Shown here: positions 1-8,609 of the stretch, in pieces
Numbering within the stretch: the stretch's first letter is position 1
Layout of the letters: each line of letters begins with the position of its first letter
Assembly: GCA_040510075.1 (NCBI GenBank)
Contig: JBEVJT010000001.1
Location: forward strand, 3,862-67,861
Length of the DNA: 64,000 nt
Direction: 5' to 3'
Source of the DNA: VAZQ01 sp040510075
GTDB lineage: Bacteria > Pseudomonadota > Alphaproteobacteria > Rhizobiales > Xanthobacteraceae
The notes under the pieces: generated by a model
The model's input: only the letters and a program-made list of their open reading frames with translations
Database searches by the model: none
What the model was told of the DNA's origin: nothing
Program-made: the position numbers and the translations under genes

Positions 1-195
1 AAGGGCGCGCAACTCGAGTCCGTGCTGGGTGAAGCAGCTGCGGCAATTCAAAATGGGGGGTTTGCCCTCGATTACCTCGAGGCGCGGCATGCGAAAACGC
101 TGCAGCCCATAACATCGCATGCACAGGGGCCCATCCGGCTCCTGGTTGCGGCGCGCCTGGGCAAGACGCGCCTGATCGACAATGTTGGTGTTTAG
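1..195 (+). CDS. panC: Pantoate--beta-alanine ligase, C-terminal fragment
   Basis: The window opens inside a gene in frame 1 that runs 64 codons to a TAG. The fragment contains LDYLEARHA followed by RLLVAARLGKTRLIDN, the conserved C-terminal end of PanC. PanC condenses pantoate and beta-alanine with ATP hydrolysis to give pantothenate, the precursor of coenzyme A, in the cytoplasm. The ATP-binding HxGH and KMSKS-like motifs lie upstream of the window and cannot be checked. The stop codon is the first part of a palindromic repeat (195-242), so the element supplies the end of the gene. The call rests on the C-terminal motif alone but that motif is highly characteristic. Confidence 0.9.
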   Translation, partial: KGAQLESVLGEAAAAIQNGGFALDYLEARHAKTLQPITSHAQGPIRLLVAARLGKTRLIDNVGV

Positions 196-242
196 AGCAT
201 GATCCCGAAACGTGGGAACCGTTTTCGGGCAATGCCATGCTC
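195..242. repeat. Palindromic intergenic element, family A copy 1
   Basis: GAGCATG at 195-201 pairs with CATGCTC at 236-242, and an inner CCCGAAA/TTTTCGGG pair lies between them. The same pattern (TAGAGCA-GATC ... TTTTCGG ... GATCATGC) recurs near 25.2, 32.3 and 34.0 kb. It starts on the stop codon of panC. Confidence 0.75.
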
Positions 243-304
243 CAGGAAGCTAGAAGCTGGGCATCGCGCTGCTGGCGATCATGCTTCCGCGTTGTGTTCC
301 GAGT

Positions 305-742
305 TTATAAAAGGCCCAGCTCACGCAATTGGCTGCGCAGCGCCTCGGGCATGTGTTTGGCACCCGGTGCCGCCCGGTCGAGGTCTCTCGGGCAGTCCTT
401 GCCCTCAAGATATCTCCACCCCTGGAAAGCGCGCCAAGGGCGTGGCTCGACCAATACAAGTGTCGGCTCGAGCACCAGCTGACACCGGCGCACGCCCGCT
501 TTGTCGGCGAAAGGGCGAACGTCCAGGAGCCGCTCCCGGCAAAGCACATTGCCGCGGATCACCCAAAAGAGAGATCCGCCGCGCAGCAGCTCGTCGGCTC
601 GCTTTGGCACCATCCGGGTCGTGTGGATGTGGTCGCGCGAAAGGCCGCGGCGACGCCGTTCCTTGAGCCTCGACGCAATCCAATGCTCCAGCTCCTCGAC
701 GGAATCGCAGCCAACGCACAGCTTTAGGAGATGAAGGGTCAA
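305..742 (-). CDS. DUF1489 family protein
   Basis: A 145-residue protein with the LKLCVGCDSVEELE N-terminus characteristic of DUF1489, a family found almost only in Alphaproteobacteria. No biochemical role is established. The body contains a conserved HIHTTRMVPKRADELL segment and a GSLFWVIRG strand. There is no signal peptide or membrane helix, so it is probably cytoplasmic. The start is a TTG codon at 742, chosen because the family begins directly at TLHLLKLC and no ATG in frame fits. It is transcribed toward panC, so the two genes converge on the family A element at 195-242. The length is normal for the family and nothing looks broken. Confidence 0.85.
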   Translation of the reverse strand: MTLHLLKLCVGCDSVEELEHWIASRLKERRRRGLSRDHIHTTRMVPKRADELLRGGSLFWVIRGNVLCRERLLDVRPFADKAGVRRCQLVLEPTLVLVEPRPWRAFQGWRYLEGKDCPRDLDRAAPGAKHMPEALRSQLRELGLL

Positions 743-809
743 AGAGATTTTCCGGAAGTTAATAAGGAGCCTGGGCCTCCGCCCCCGGGACGGCGGCCGC
801 AGCTTCGGC

Positions 810-1637
810 TTACTGCGCGCCAGGCGAAATTTGCAACGGCCCGCCGCGAATTCCCCCGCTGTTCACGGTTCCAGCGGCTCGCTCCTCTTCCTTTCCCGCC
901 GCTGGTTTGCGTGATGTACTTGTTGCCGATGCTTCCGCTTCGTCTCTACGCGTTGGTTCCGAGGCCATGATGCTGACGGGCGGAATCGAGGCGGCCGAAG
1001 GAATATAGATATTGCTACTCGGGGGCTTGGGCGGTGGAACTGGGGACGGTGGTGTTTGGAGAGCCGCAGTAGGCACCGGCGATTCCGCCATATGTTTTCT
1101 GACCTCCCGCGCGAACAGTCCTTCCGCGAGATTTGCCTTCACACGGCGAGGGTCGCTGAGCAAAGCCAGTCGCTCGCATGATTGCGGAGTGCAACCATGC
1201 GACGTGGCTAGCACATGGGCTGCCACGCCAAACAGGTCGGCCTCGACGGAGCGGCGCACATCAGCCAGCACGTCGTCGGTTGCACGCAAATGTTTGGCCG
1301 CATCCAACAGAGAGAGTTGCGCGGCAACGTAGGACAGCGCCGCCATGGTCGCCTCTGCACTGCTGAAAAGCGCTTTTTCGCAGGACGCCTGCAGCGGCGC
1401 GTCGGGAACGGTGCCAAGGCAGGTCAGGGGGGAGCCGGGCGCCATTGCCTGCATGCTCAATTGGGATGCCCGGAGCGTGAGCAGCCGCCGTTCGGCTGCG
1501 CGATCAAAGGCAGCAAGCTGCTCGATCGCGGTGATTGCCACAGTGGCCAGCAGCGGCGCAAATAGCAGCAGCGCCCCGGCAACAAGGACGCATGCCCATT
1601 TGGGCACAAGGAATGAACCCGTCCACCTGACGCCCAC
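810..1637 (-). CDS. Membrane-anchored protein with proline-rich tail, unknown function
   Basis: A 275-residue protein with one clear transmembrane helix near residues 13-38 (WACVLVAGALLLFAPLLATV). It is followed by a predicted extracytoplasmic helical region of about 130 residues with cysteine pairs (LTCLG ... QASCEKA; GCTPQSCER). The C-terminal third is low-complexity and rich in Pro, Ser and Ala (PSPVPPPKPPSS). No catalytic motif is recognised. It starts at a GTG codon; a downstream start would cut into the helix. I infer a periplasmic-facing anchored protein, possibly with disulfides. Its neighbours (DUF1489 and small hypothetical genes) give no functional clue. Confidence 0.6.
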   Translation of the reverse strand: MGVRWTGSFLVPKWACVLVAGALLLFAPLLATVAITAIEQLAAFDRAAERRLLTLRASQLSMQAMAPGSPLTCLGTVPDAPLQASCEKALFSSAEATMAALSYVAAQLSLLDAAKHLRATDDVLADVRRSVEADLFGVAAHVLATSHGCTPQSCERLALLSDPRRVKANLAEGLFAREVRKHMAESPVPTAALQTPPSPVPPPKPPSSNIYIPSAASIPPVSIMASEPTRRDEAEASATSTSRKPAAGKEEERAAGTVNSGGIRGGPLQISPGAQ

Positions 1638-1781
1638 GCTACAAACCCGACAGCTCCACGCTCGTTTAATTCGGCCGGCGCGTTCTTCAGCGACGGCAAA
1701 ACCAAACCTAGGCGCTCAGCAGCGCAGTATGTCCATTAAAGCTGTTTGTAAGCGCAATTAGGGCAGGAAGCCCAGATGCGG

Positions 1782-2039
1782 CTAGTTCGAGTAGTCGAGC
1801 TGGCTTTCCTTGACCACCCGCTCGAAGGCTTCCCGCGGATTCTTGATCCGATACTGGTAATCGGCACCGTCTGAGGGAAGCAATCTCACGACTTCATAAG
1901 TGCTGTTCGCCTGCATGTGACCGATGAGCCGGGAAGTGAAATGCACAGTTTGACCGACAGTGAATTTGTGGTGTCTCAACGGGGCTCTCCTCAACTGCAG
2001 ACTGCTTGCTGTTTCAGCGATGCCCCCTCCGATCCGCAT
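1782..2039 (-). CDS. Small conserved hypothetical protein
   Basis: An 85-residue protein whose middle (HHKFTVGQTVHFTSR) and end (YQYRIKNPREAFERVVKESQL) match a short family common in Rhizobiales. The pattern of a compact beta-rich segment, 'TYEVVRLLPSDG' and 'RIKN', suggests an SH3-like or KOW-like barrel, but this is inference. The first 20 residues are poorly conserved-looking, so the true start may lie downstream of the ATG at 2039. No membrane helix or signal peptide is present. It is a single gene with no obvious operon partner. Confidence 0.6.
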   Translation of the reverse strand: MRIGGGIAETASSLQLRRAPLRHHKFTVGQTVHFTSRLIGHMQANSTYEVVRLLPSDGADYQYRIKNPREAFERVVKESQLDYSN

Positions 2040-2286
2040 GCACTATAGCAGGAACAGCTCGCCAATCGCAAAAGAAACTTTTTTTTGCCACTTTTCCGCC
2101 AGATTTGCCAAACCTGGAAAGTGAAATGGGGAAAGGCACTTAGCGGCCCGCTCTCGACCCCAAGCTGCTACCTCAGCTGCATTTTGGGCCGCGAGCGCGG
2201 ATTTCGGGGCAGGTGAACAGCTGCCGGAACACAATCGCGCCGCGATCGTGGCCTACGCGCACACCTCGGGATCACAGGAGATCGAG

Positions 2287-2460
2287 ATGCGTTTCCTTCT
2301 GGGCCTCATTCTCGGCTGCGTTCTGACGGTGGCCGGCGCCTACATTGCCGATGCTGTACATGCTCCAAACAAGCCCATGGTGAACTGGGACGTGGTCGCA
2401 AACCATGTCGATGCGGTGACCGCCCTTGCGCGGCAGGGCTGGAAAAGGATCACCGGCTAG
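2287..2460 (+). CDS. Small single-pass membrane protein
   Basis: A 57-residue protein starting at ATG 2287, preceded by an AGGAG ribosome binding site at 2276-2280 with six-base spacing. That site favours it over the in-frame upstream ATG at 2248. Residues 1-20 form a hydrophobic helix (FLLGLILGCVLTVAGAYI); the rest is polar, with MVNWDVVANHVDAV and a WKRITG end. I recognise similar short proteins in Bradyrhizobium-type genomes, all of unknown function. It converges on the ABC permease gene, whose stop lies 24 bases away. Confidence 0.65.
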   Translation: MRFLLGLILGCVLTVAGAYIADAVHAPNKPMVNWDVVANHVDAVTALARQGWKRITG

Positions 2461-2483
2461 CGATGCGAGATGAGCGCGCAGCT

Positions 2484-3455
2484 TCAGGCGCGCACTTCCT
2501 GCCGTTGAAACACGATATAGCCGACGATGAACAGCAGAATTGTTGCGGCGATGAGCCCGACAACCTGCGGCCAGGCGATGACCAGGCTTTGCCCCAACGG
2601 CAATGGGGCGCCTGGCACTGCTCCCTGGAGCTGAACCAAATAGATTGGCCCCAACGCGCGCTGCGCTGGATTGAGGAGTGCGAGAGCGACTTCGCCGAAG
2701 AGCGTGCTCGGCGACAGCCGTGCCAGCACCTGCTCCCACTCGAGCGTGGCTGGCGTTGGCAGTCCCGCTGCAACATAGCGCGGATCGGGCGGCGCTATCG
2801 TCGCGGCCACCATCTGGGAAAGCACCGATGGCCAAAGGAACGTCAGGAAGAGCCACAGCCCAAGCGTCACAAGAGCCGCAGTAGCGGCGGAACGAAAGAC
2901 GATTGAAAAGAGCAAAGCGAGAGCAAGCCAAACCCCCGCATAGGCGATCGTGACGAGCAGGAAAATGAAGGCGCGCGCTATCTCCTCCGCACTGGGCGGC
3001 ACGCCCAGCAGCAACAGACCGAGGCCGACCACGAGAAGCCAGAGGGCGACCAGGCTGATCGAAATGGTGAACAGCCCCGCGAGGAATTTTCCGAACAGCA
3101 ACGCGTCCCGGTAGATGGGCTGGGAAAGAATACGCGAGAGCGTGCGGCGGTTGTACTCGCTGTTGACCGAATCGAATCCAAGCCCGATTGCCATCAACGG
3201 CACCAGGATGCTGAGAAATGAAACGAAGGTAACCGGGATGCTCTCGCGGGCGGTGGTGAACAGGCGCAAAAACAGGAACGGGTCTTCAGCCGTCACGTCT
3301 TTCACCTGCTGGATCGCGCCGTAAAGCGCGGCCAGCGCAAACAACACCACCAGCCATTCGAGCACGCGCATTCGCACGCTCGTGAGGTGGTCGCTTAGCT
3401 CCTTGAGCATAACGACCCCGACCCCCTGCAACGCAGAGCCTTCACGCCGCGGCAT
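2484..3455 (-). CDS. ABC-2 type exporter permease subunit
   Basis: A 323-residue protein with six or more hydrophobic helices. A short cytoplasmic N-terminus (MLKELSDHLTSVRMRVLEWL) leads into TM1, and a long loop around EYNRRTLSRILSQPIYR precedes TM2, as in NosY/ABC-2 permeases. It forms the membrane channel of the exporter encoded with the ATPase and the NEW3-domain protein just upstream on the same strand. The start at ATG 3455 overlaps the ATPase end by 14 bases and has a GAAGGAACGAGG site upstream. A longer in-frame start at 3554 would lie deep in the ATPase gene and is rejected. The substrate is unknown. Confidence 0.85.
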   Translation of the reverse strand: MPRREGSALQGVGVVMLKELSDHLTSVRMRVLEWLVVLFALAALYGAIQQVKDVTAEDPFLFLRLFTTARESIPVTFVSFLSILVPLMAIGLGFDSVNSEYNRRTLSRILSQPIYRDALLFGKFLAGLFTISISLVALWLLVVGLGLLLLGVPPSAEEIARAFIFLLVTIAYAGVWLALALLFSIVFRSAATAALVTLGLWLFLTFLWPSVLSQMVAATIAPPDPRYVAAGLPTPATLEWEQVLARLSPSTLFGEVALALLNPAQRALGPIYLVQLQGAVPGAPLPLGQSLVIAWPQVVGLIAATILLFIVGYIVFQRQEVRA

Positions 3456-4392
3456 GCCTCGTTCCTTCTCTGTCCTGGAAATAACGCGTGTAGATAGCCT
3501 CGAGACTGGGCTCGGCCACGCCAAGGTGCAGCAAGCGACCGCCCGCCTCCACAACTGCGGCGGCAGCTTCGGGGCGCACGTCGCGTTGCGCCATCAGGAG
3601 GAGACGCGTCGTGCCTACGCGCTCGACGCGTTGCACGCCGGGAACGGCGGACAGACGCTCCGCGAGCCCGGCGCCTTCCGCTTCCACTTCGACGCGGAAG
3701 CCGCCGCCGAGAACCTGGCGTCCGAGCTCCGGCACCGTGCCCATGAGCACCAGATTGCCTTCATTGAACAGCGCTACCCGGTCGCACACGCTCTGCACGC
3801 GCTCGAGGAGGTGTGAGGACAAGAGCACGGTCACGCCCCGGTGCTTGAGGTCGCGGATTACGCTGAGCAGTTCGACCGTTGCCTGCGGGTCGAGTCCGGA
3901 CGTCGGCTCATCGAGAATGGCGATCCGAGCGTCCTTCATCAAAATCTCGGCGAGCCCAAGTCGTTGGCGCATGCCACGCGAAAACGTTCCGACCCGGTTG
4001 TTCATTACGTCCGAGAGGCCCACGTGGCCGAGGGCAAGCGCGATTTTCTCGTCCCGTTGCCCGCGTTCCAGGCCAAGCAGGCGCGCCGTGTAGCGCATGT
4101 TCTCGACCGCGCTGAGATTGTCGTAGAAGCCCACCTGATCGGGCAGGTAACCGACCCGGCGCTTGACAGCCAAAGGCTCGCGCACCGGATCATGTCCGAG
4201 CACGCGTGCTTTGCCGTCCGAGATTTCGCTGAGGCCAAGGAGCATCAGGATCGTCGTGGTCTTGCCCGCACCATTGGGGCCGAGCAGCCCGAAAATCTCT
4301 CCCCGAGCGACCGCAAACGAGACGCCGTTTACCGCAGCAACCCCGTCGTAGCGTTTCGTGAGATTTTGCGCTTCGATGACGTTTTCGGTCAT
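3442..4392 (-). CDS. ABC transporter ATP-binding protein
   Basis: A 316-residue ATPase with all nucleotide-binding motifs: Walker A GPNGAGKTT, Q-loop region, signature FSRGMRQRLGLAE, Walker B IAILDEPTSGLD and switch histidine in LLSSHLLERV. A C-terminal extension of about 90 residues after the core is typical of ABC-2 drug/lipid exporter ATPases (NatA/CcmA-like). The ATG at 4392 overlaps the TGA of the upstream NEW3 gene as ATGA, which implies translational coupling. It powers the permease encoded next. The first in-frame start at 4407 would overlap the upstream gene by more and lacks the coupling signature. Confidence 0.9.
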   Translation of the reverse strand: MTENVIEAQNLTKRYDGVAAVNGVSFAVARGEIFGLLGPNGAGKTTTILMLLGLSEISDGKARVLGHDPVREPLAVKRRVGYLPDQVGFYDNLSAVENMRYTARLLGLERGQRDEKIALALGHVGLSDVMNNRVGTFSRGMRQRLGLAEILMKDARIAILDEPTSGLDPQATVELLSVIRDLKHRGVTVLLSSHLLERVQSVCDRVALFNEGNLVLMGTVPELGRQVLGGGFRVEVEAEGAGLAERLSAVPGVQRVERVGTTRLLLMAQRDVRPEAAAAVVEAGGRLLHLGVAEPSLEAIYTRYFQDREGTRHAAA

Positions 4393-5564
4393 CGCCGCCC
4401 AAACCATGCCACCGCGCCGACGAGAACAAGTAGCGCGATGCCGATGATCCCCACACCGAATATTCCCCAGAGCGTGGAGGTCACGACCGCTACGCGGAAC
4501 GTCTGCGAAGCGGACTCTCCGCGCGCGGACGCGCGCACACTTGTCACATAGTCGCCGGCAATCGCCTTGGCCGTAGGCGTAATCAGCGCCTGCACCTCCT
4601 TGCTCTCGTTCGGCGCAATCCGGTCTACCTGCTTCGGCTCGAAATTGATCTTCCAGCCGGTCGGGGCCGAGCCGGACAACTCGACCTGATCTGCCGCCGC
4701 CGTGCCCGTATTCGTGAGCACCACGGGAATCGACGTCTCGACGCCCGCGGAAGCGCGCGCGCTGAGGAGACCCTCCCGGCCGGTGATGTCGATCTTGGGC
4801 TGGCCGGTGATGTCGAGGACAAGCTCAGAGGTTGCCGTAGCGTCCTCCGCGGACACTTTGGCGATCACCTTGTATTTGCCGGCAGCGACGGTGTTCGGCG
4901 GCCGCACCTTCAGCTTCACGTCCTTGGACTGACCGGGATCGAGAGGGAGCGCGTTGAGCTCCTGGCTGCCATATCGCTCGGTGTAGGTGGCATCAAAATT
5001 CTGCGGCGCCTGGGCCGAAAGACTCACCGTGAGCTTCTTGCCGCTGTCGTTCTTGATGCTGAGTTCGAATTCAAAGTTGGATTTCGAGGTCCCCCGCAAC
5101 TCGGGAAGTTGCGGGTTCAGCGTGAGCTTCGCAGGTACTTCGGTGGCGAGCGTCACCGCAATGGGCAACGTCGCGCTTACTGTCGGCCCTTTCGCCTCGA
5201 GGTTCAGCGTGGTGGTGCCGGTTGGAGCATCCTTGGGCACTTCGAGGCGGAGCTCCAATGATACGCTCGAATTCGTCGCTGGGAGCGCAGCAGCAATCGG
5301 CTGGCCGTTCCCGATCAAGGTCGCCGTCCATCCCGGGGGGGTTCCGGAAACCGACAGGTCGACGCGCTCGGGCGGCAGTCCATAATTCTGCAGTTTCAGA
5401 TTGATGGATGAGGTGGACCCCGGACGTAAGGTCATGGCTGGGTAGTCCGTCAGCAGAAACAGCCCCTTCACATCGGTCTTTGTGTCCTGCGCATAGGCGG
5501 AGGAGCAAAAAGCGGCGGCGACAAATAGAACCCAGCACACCGCAACAAAACGACCTCGCATCAT
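4389..5564 (-). CDS. Membrane-anchored NEW3-domain protein of ABC exporter
   Basis: A protein of about 391 residues from ATG 5564 (a second ATG follows at once). It has a signal peptide (WVLFVAAAFCSSAYAQ), a long series of beta-sandwich segments with NEW3-type signatures (TSSINLKLQNYGLPPERVDL, PPGWTA, SLELRLEVPKDAPTG, VLTNTGTAAADQVELSG) and one C-terminal transmembrane helix before FGRR. NEW3 domains are bacterial Ig-like modules. With the ATPase and permease it forms a three-gene operon. I infer that it is the periplasmic domain of the exporter, anchored in the inner membrane, which captures or guides a substrate. GGAG sits just upstream of the start. A longer reading to 5729 adds residues that are not signal-like. 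Confidence 0.8.
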   Translation of the reverse strand: MMRGRFVAVCWVLFVAAAFCSSAYAQDTKTDVKGLFLLTDYPAMTLRPGSTSSINLKLQNYGLPPERVDLSVSGTPPGWTATLIGNGQPIAAALPATNSSVSLELRLEVPKDAPTGTTTLNLEAKGPTVSATLPIAVTLATEVPAKLTLNPQLPELRGTSKSNFEFELSIKNDSGKKLTVSLSAQAPQNFDATYTERYGSQELNALPLDPGQSKDVKLKVRPPNTVAAGKYKVIAKVSAEDATATSELVLDITGQPKIDITGREGLLSARASAGVETSIPVVLTNTGTAAADQVELSGSAPTGWKINFEPKQVDRIAPNESKEVQALITPTAKAIAGDYVTSVRASARGESASQTFRVAVVTSTLWGIFGVGIIGIALLVLVGAVAWFGRR

Positions 5565-5732
5565 GAGCGCTCCAAAACCGGTTGGGAAAGATTGAATAGC
5601 GAGAACTACCTTCACCGCCCCCCTCGCTTGAGAAAGCAGATCGATACGTTTTTGTCGTGCTGGAGCGCTTGTTTCAATACCCGGGCGATTAACTTTTGTT
5701 GAACTATCCCGCGCATAAGCCAGGGACATCCG

Positions 5733-6386
5733 TCAGTCCACCTCGTCATCGGGCAGAATCCAGGCCTCCTGGAGCGCGGCCGTTTGCCACTCGGACCAGG
5801 CAGGCAGCGCCATCACCTCTTGCATGTAGGCCTGGGCGATGCGGCCTACGTCTACTCCGTAGGTGTGAAAACGTGAAACCACCGGCGCGTACATCGCGTC
5901 CGCTGCACCGAACGGCCCGAACAGAAAGGGACCAGCGTTGCTGGAACGGCTTCTACAGAGGGCCCAGATCGCTTCGATGCGGCGCACATCCTGCTGCGCT
6001 TCAGCAGAGAGCGTCCGGGCCTTCGGCACCCGTCGCATATTCATTGGCAGCTCGCGGCGCAGCGCGCCAAAGCCGGCATGCATCTCGGCAGCAATGGCCC
6101 GCGCTTCGGCGCGCGTGGCGGCATCCGCAGGCCAGAGATTTGCGCCAGAAAAGCGCTCAGCGAGATACTCGACAATGGCGAGGGATTCCCAGACCCGGAC
6201 CGGCCCGTCAATGAGAACTGGTACCTTTCCGCTGCCGCCGATTGCGTTCAAACGCGGTTTGAATTCGGAGGCGGTGAGGCAGATGACCTCCTCATCGAAC
6301 CCGACCTTGGCCACTTTCATGGCGAGCCATGGCCGGAAAGACCAGGAGGAGTAATTCTTGTTGCCTATGATCAGCTTCAGCGTCAT
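5733..6386 (-). CDS. Glutathione S-transferase family protein
   Basis: A 217-residue protein with an N-terminal thioredoxin-like GST domain (LIIGNKNYSSWSFRPWL) containing the cis-proline strand KVPVLIDG and the glutathione-contacting ESLAIVEYLAE. An all-helical C-terminal domain follows (residues ~90-210, with GPFGAADAMYAPVVSRF). The SSWS segment is the likely active-site serine region. It conjugates or handles glutathione adducts in the cytoplasm; the substrate is unknown. ATG 6386 is preferred over the TTG at 6401. The rhodanese gene lies 18 bases upstream, so the two are probably co-transcribed and may both handle sulfur or oxidative stress. Confidence 0.9.
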   Translation of the reverse strand: MTLKLIIGNKNYSSWSFRPWLAMKVAKVGFDEEVICLTASEFKPRLNAIGGSGKVPVLIDGPVRVWESLAIVEYLAERFSGANLWPADAATRAEARAIAAEMHAGFGALRRELPMNMRRVPKARTLSAEAQQDVRRIEAIWALCRSRSSNAGPFLFGPFGAADAMYAPVVSRFHTYGVDVGRIAQAYMQEVMALPAWSEWQTAALQEAWILPDDEVD

Positions 6387-6404
6387 CAAGCGCGCATCCA
6401 AACG

Positions 6405-6812
6405 TCATTTGGTCTTTTCGGCCGTCTCCACCGCTCCTCCCGCCGTTTTCCACGCGGCAAACCCGCCGGCAATGTGGGCTACCGGCCTGAGTCCCATTCG
6501 TTGCGCCGTTTGGGTCGCCAGCGCCGAGCGTTGGCCCGCCGCACAAAAGAACACGAAACGCTTATCGGAAGCAAAAACACGCTTGTGGTACTTGCTTTGG
6601 GGATCAATCCAGAATTCGAGCATCCCGCGCGGGCAATGAAACGCGCGGGGAACCCTTCCCTCGCGCTGAAGCTCGCGGATGTCGCGAAGATCGACCAGAA
6701 TAGCATCCCCGCGCTGATGAAGCGCAATGGCTTCCTGCGGGGAGATCGTCTCGATTTCACGTTCGGCCGCTTCGACCAGCGAAGCCGCGTGCGTAGTGAT
6801 GTTCTGCGCCAT
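6405..6812 (-). CDS. Rhodanese-like sulfurtransferase domain protein
   Basis: A 135-residue single rhodanese domain: ISPQEAIALH, ILVDLRDIRELQREG, then the active-site loop FFCAAGQRS with the catalytic cysteine at about residue 90, and GGFAAWK at the end. It transfers sulfane sulfur between thiols in the cytoplasm. The loop CxxGxRS is intact, so it should be active. It lies 12 bases downstream of the fumarase gene on the same strand and upstream of the GST gene, so a fumarase-rhodanese-GST operon is likely. No signal peptide is present. Confidence 0.88.
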   Translation of the reverse strand: MAQNITTHAASLVEAAEREIETISPQEAIALHQRGDAILVDLRDIRELQREGRVPRAFHCPRGMLEFWIDPQSKYHKRVFASDKRFVFFCAAGQRSALATQTAQRMGLRPVAHIAGGFAAWKTAGGAVETAEKTK

Positions 6813-6824
6813 GCCTATGGGACC

Positions 6825-8477
6825 TCAGCCCAGGTTGAGCTCCTTGAAGAAGTCGTTGCCTTTGTCATCGATCACGATGAAGGCGGGAAAATTTTCCACC
6901 TCGATTCTCCAGATCGCCTCCATACCCAGTTCGGGATACTCGATGGTCTCCACTTTTTTGATGCAGTGCTCGGCCAGATTGGCAGCCGAGCCCCCGATCG
7001 AAGCGAGATAGAAGCCGCCGTATTTCTGGCAGGCCTCCCTCACCAGGGGTGATCGGTTGCCCTTCGCCAGCATGACCATGGATGCGTCTGCGGCCTGGAA
7101 CTCGGGTACGAAGGAATCCATGCGACCGGCCGTGGTGGGGCCGAATGCGCCCGAAGCATAGCCTTCGGGCGTCTTCGCAGGACCGGCATAGTAGACCGGA
7201 TGGTTCTTGAAATAGTCGGGCAGCCCCTCCCCTCTCTCAAGCCGCTCGCGCAGCTTGGCGTGCGCCAGATCGCGCGCGACGATCAGGGGGCCGCTGAGTG
7301 AGAGTCGCGTCCTGATCGGATGCTTTGTGAGCTGTCCCAGGATTTCTCTCATCGGCTTGCGCAGATCGATATGCACGACCTCGCCACCCAATTGTGCCGG
7401 ATCGATATCGGGCAGGTATTTGGCCGGATTGCGTTCGAGCTCTTCGACAAAGACACCTTCGCGCGTGATCTTGCCCAGCGCCTGGCGATCCGCCGAACAG
7501 GATACGCCTAGCCCAACGGGAAGGGAGGCTCCATGCCGCGGTAGGCGAATGACGCGGACATCATGACAGAAATACTTTCCGCCGAATTGCGCGCCGACAC
7601 CCAGCGATTGCGTAAGCTTGTGCACCTCCTCTTCCATTGCCAGATCGCGAAAGGCGTGGCCGTCCTCGGACCCTAGCTTGGGCAAATCATCCAGGTAACG
7701 ACAGGAGGCAAGCTTGACCGTTTTCATGGTCAATTCCGCCGACGTGCCGCCAATGACAATGGCAAGATGGTAGGGCGGGCAGGCCGCCGTTCCGAGCGTC
7801 AGTATTTTTTCCTTGAGAAACGCGATCATACGATCATGCGTCAGGATCGCAGGAGTGGCCTGAAACAAGAACGCCTTGTTGGCGGAGCCGCCGCCCTTGG
7901 CAATGAAGAGAAATTTGTAACTCTCCTCCTCCTCGTCCTTGCCAGCTGCATAGATTTCTATCTGCGCCGGCATGTTGGACTTGGTATTCCTTTCCTCGAA
8001 CATCGATAGCGGCGCAAGCTGCGAATAGCGGAGGTTGCGTTTGAGGTATGCATCACGCGCCCCCGCGGCGAGCGCAGCTTCGTCATCGCCGCTGGTGAAA
8101 ACCAGCCGGCCCTTCTTTGCCATGATGATTGCAGTGCCTGTGTCCTGACACATGGGCAGCACACCGCCAGCCGCTATATTTGCATTCTTCAAGAAATCGA
8201 AGGCCACGAACTTGTCGTTCGCGCTCGCTTCCGGATCCTCGAAAATCGATCGCAGCTGCTTAAGATGGCCGGGCCGCAGTAGGTGGTTGATGTCCACAAA
8301 CGCGGCTTCCGAGAGCGTGCGCAGAGCCTCGCTCTCGACAACCAGCATGTGCTCGTTGAAAACCTTTTCAACGCGCACGCCAGTGCTGAAAAGCTTGCGG
8401 TAAGGAGTACGATCCTTCTCGAGCGGAAAAAGCGGCGTATGTCGGTAGGGCGGGGTTATGCCGACAGGGGCGTTCAT
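6825..8477 (-). CDS. fumA: Class I (iron-sulfur) fumarate hydratase
   Basis: A protein of about 550 residues of the fused class I fumarase type, interconverting fumarate and malate in the TCA cycle. The three cysteines expected to bind the 4Fe-4S cluster are visible: Cys110 in MCQDTG, one in YFCHDVR and one in VSCSADR. The C-terminal half has the beta-domain signatures GPTTAGRMD and MVMLAKGNRS. ATG 8477, preceded by GAGCTGAGG, is chosen over 8516. The oxygen-labile cluster makes it dependent on Fe-S assembly, such as the SUF system encoded at 45-53 kb. The length is normal and there is no disruption. Confidence 0.93.
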   Translation of the reverse strand: MNAPVGITPPYRHTPLFPLEKDRTPYRKLFSTGVRVEKVFNEHMLVVESEALRTLSEAAFVDINHLLRPGHLKQLRSIFEDPEASANDKFVAFDFLKNANIAAGGVLPMCQDTGTAIIMAKKGRLVFTSGDDEAALAAGARDAYLKRNLRYSQLAPLSMFEERNTKSNMPAQIEIYAAGKDEEEESYKFLFIAKGGGSANKAFLFQATPAILTHDRMIAFLKEKILTLGTAACPPYHLAIVIGGTSAELTMKTVKLASCRYLDDLPKLGSEDGHAFRDLAMEEEVHKLTQSLGVGAQFGGKYFCHDVRVIRLPRHGASLPVGLGVSCSADRQALGKITREGVFVEELERNPAKYLPDIDPAQLGGEVVHIDLRKPMREILGQLTKHPIRTRLSLSGPLIVARDLAHAKLRERLERGEGLPDYFKNHPVYYAGPAKTPEGYASGAFGPTTAGRMDSFVPEFQAADASMVMLAKGNRSPLVREACQKYGGFYLASIGGSAANLAEHCIKKVETIEYPELGMEAIWRIEVENFPAFIVIDDKGNDFFKELNLG

Positions 8478-8609
8478 CCTCAGCTCCGATCCTGTTCTCC
8501 GCACCTGCTCTATCATACGCCTCGGTAAATCGCCTGCGCTTTCGACATTCGGCCAATCGCATGCGCAGGCCGTTGTTCGCCAAGACCGAATCTTCGTATA
8601 CGTCCTGCG

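Noticed and set aside
2043..2234. 63-codon minus-strand ORF upstream of the 85-residue gene
   Set aside because: No ribosome binding site, no helix or motif, and it overlaps likely promoter sequence.
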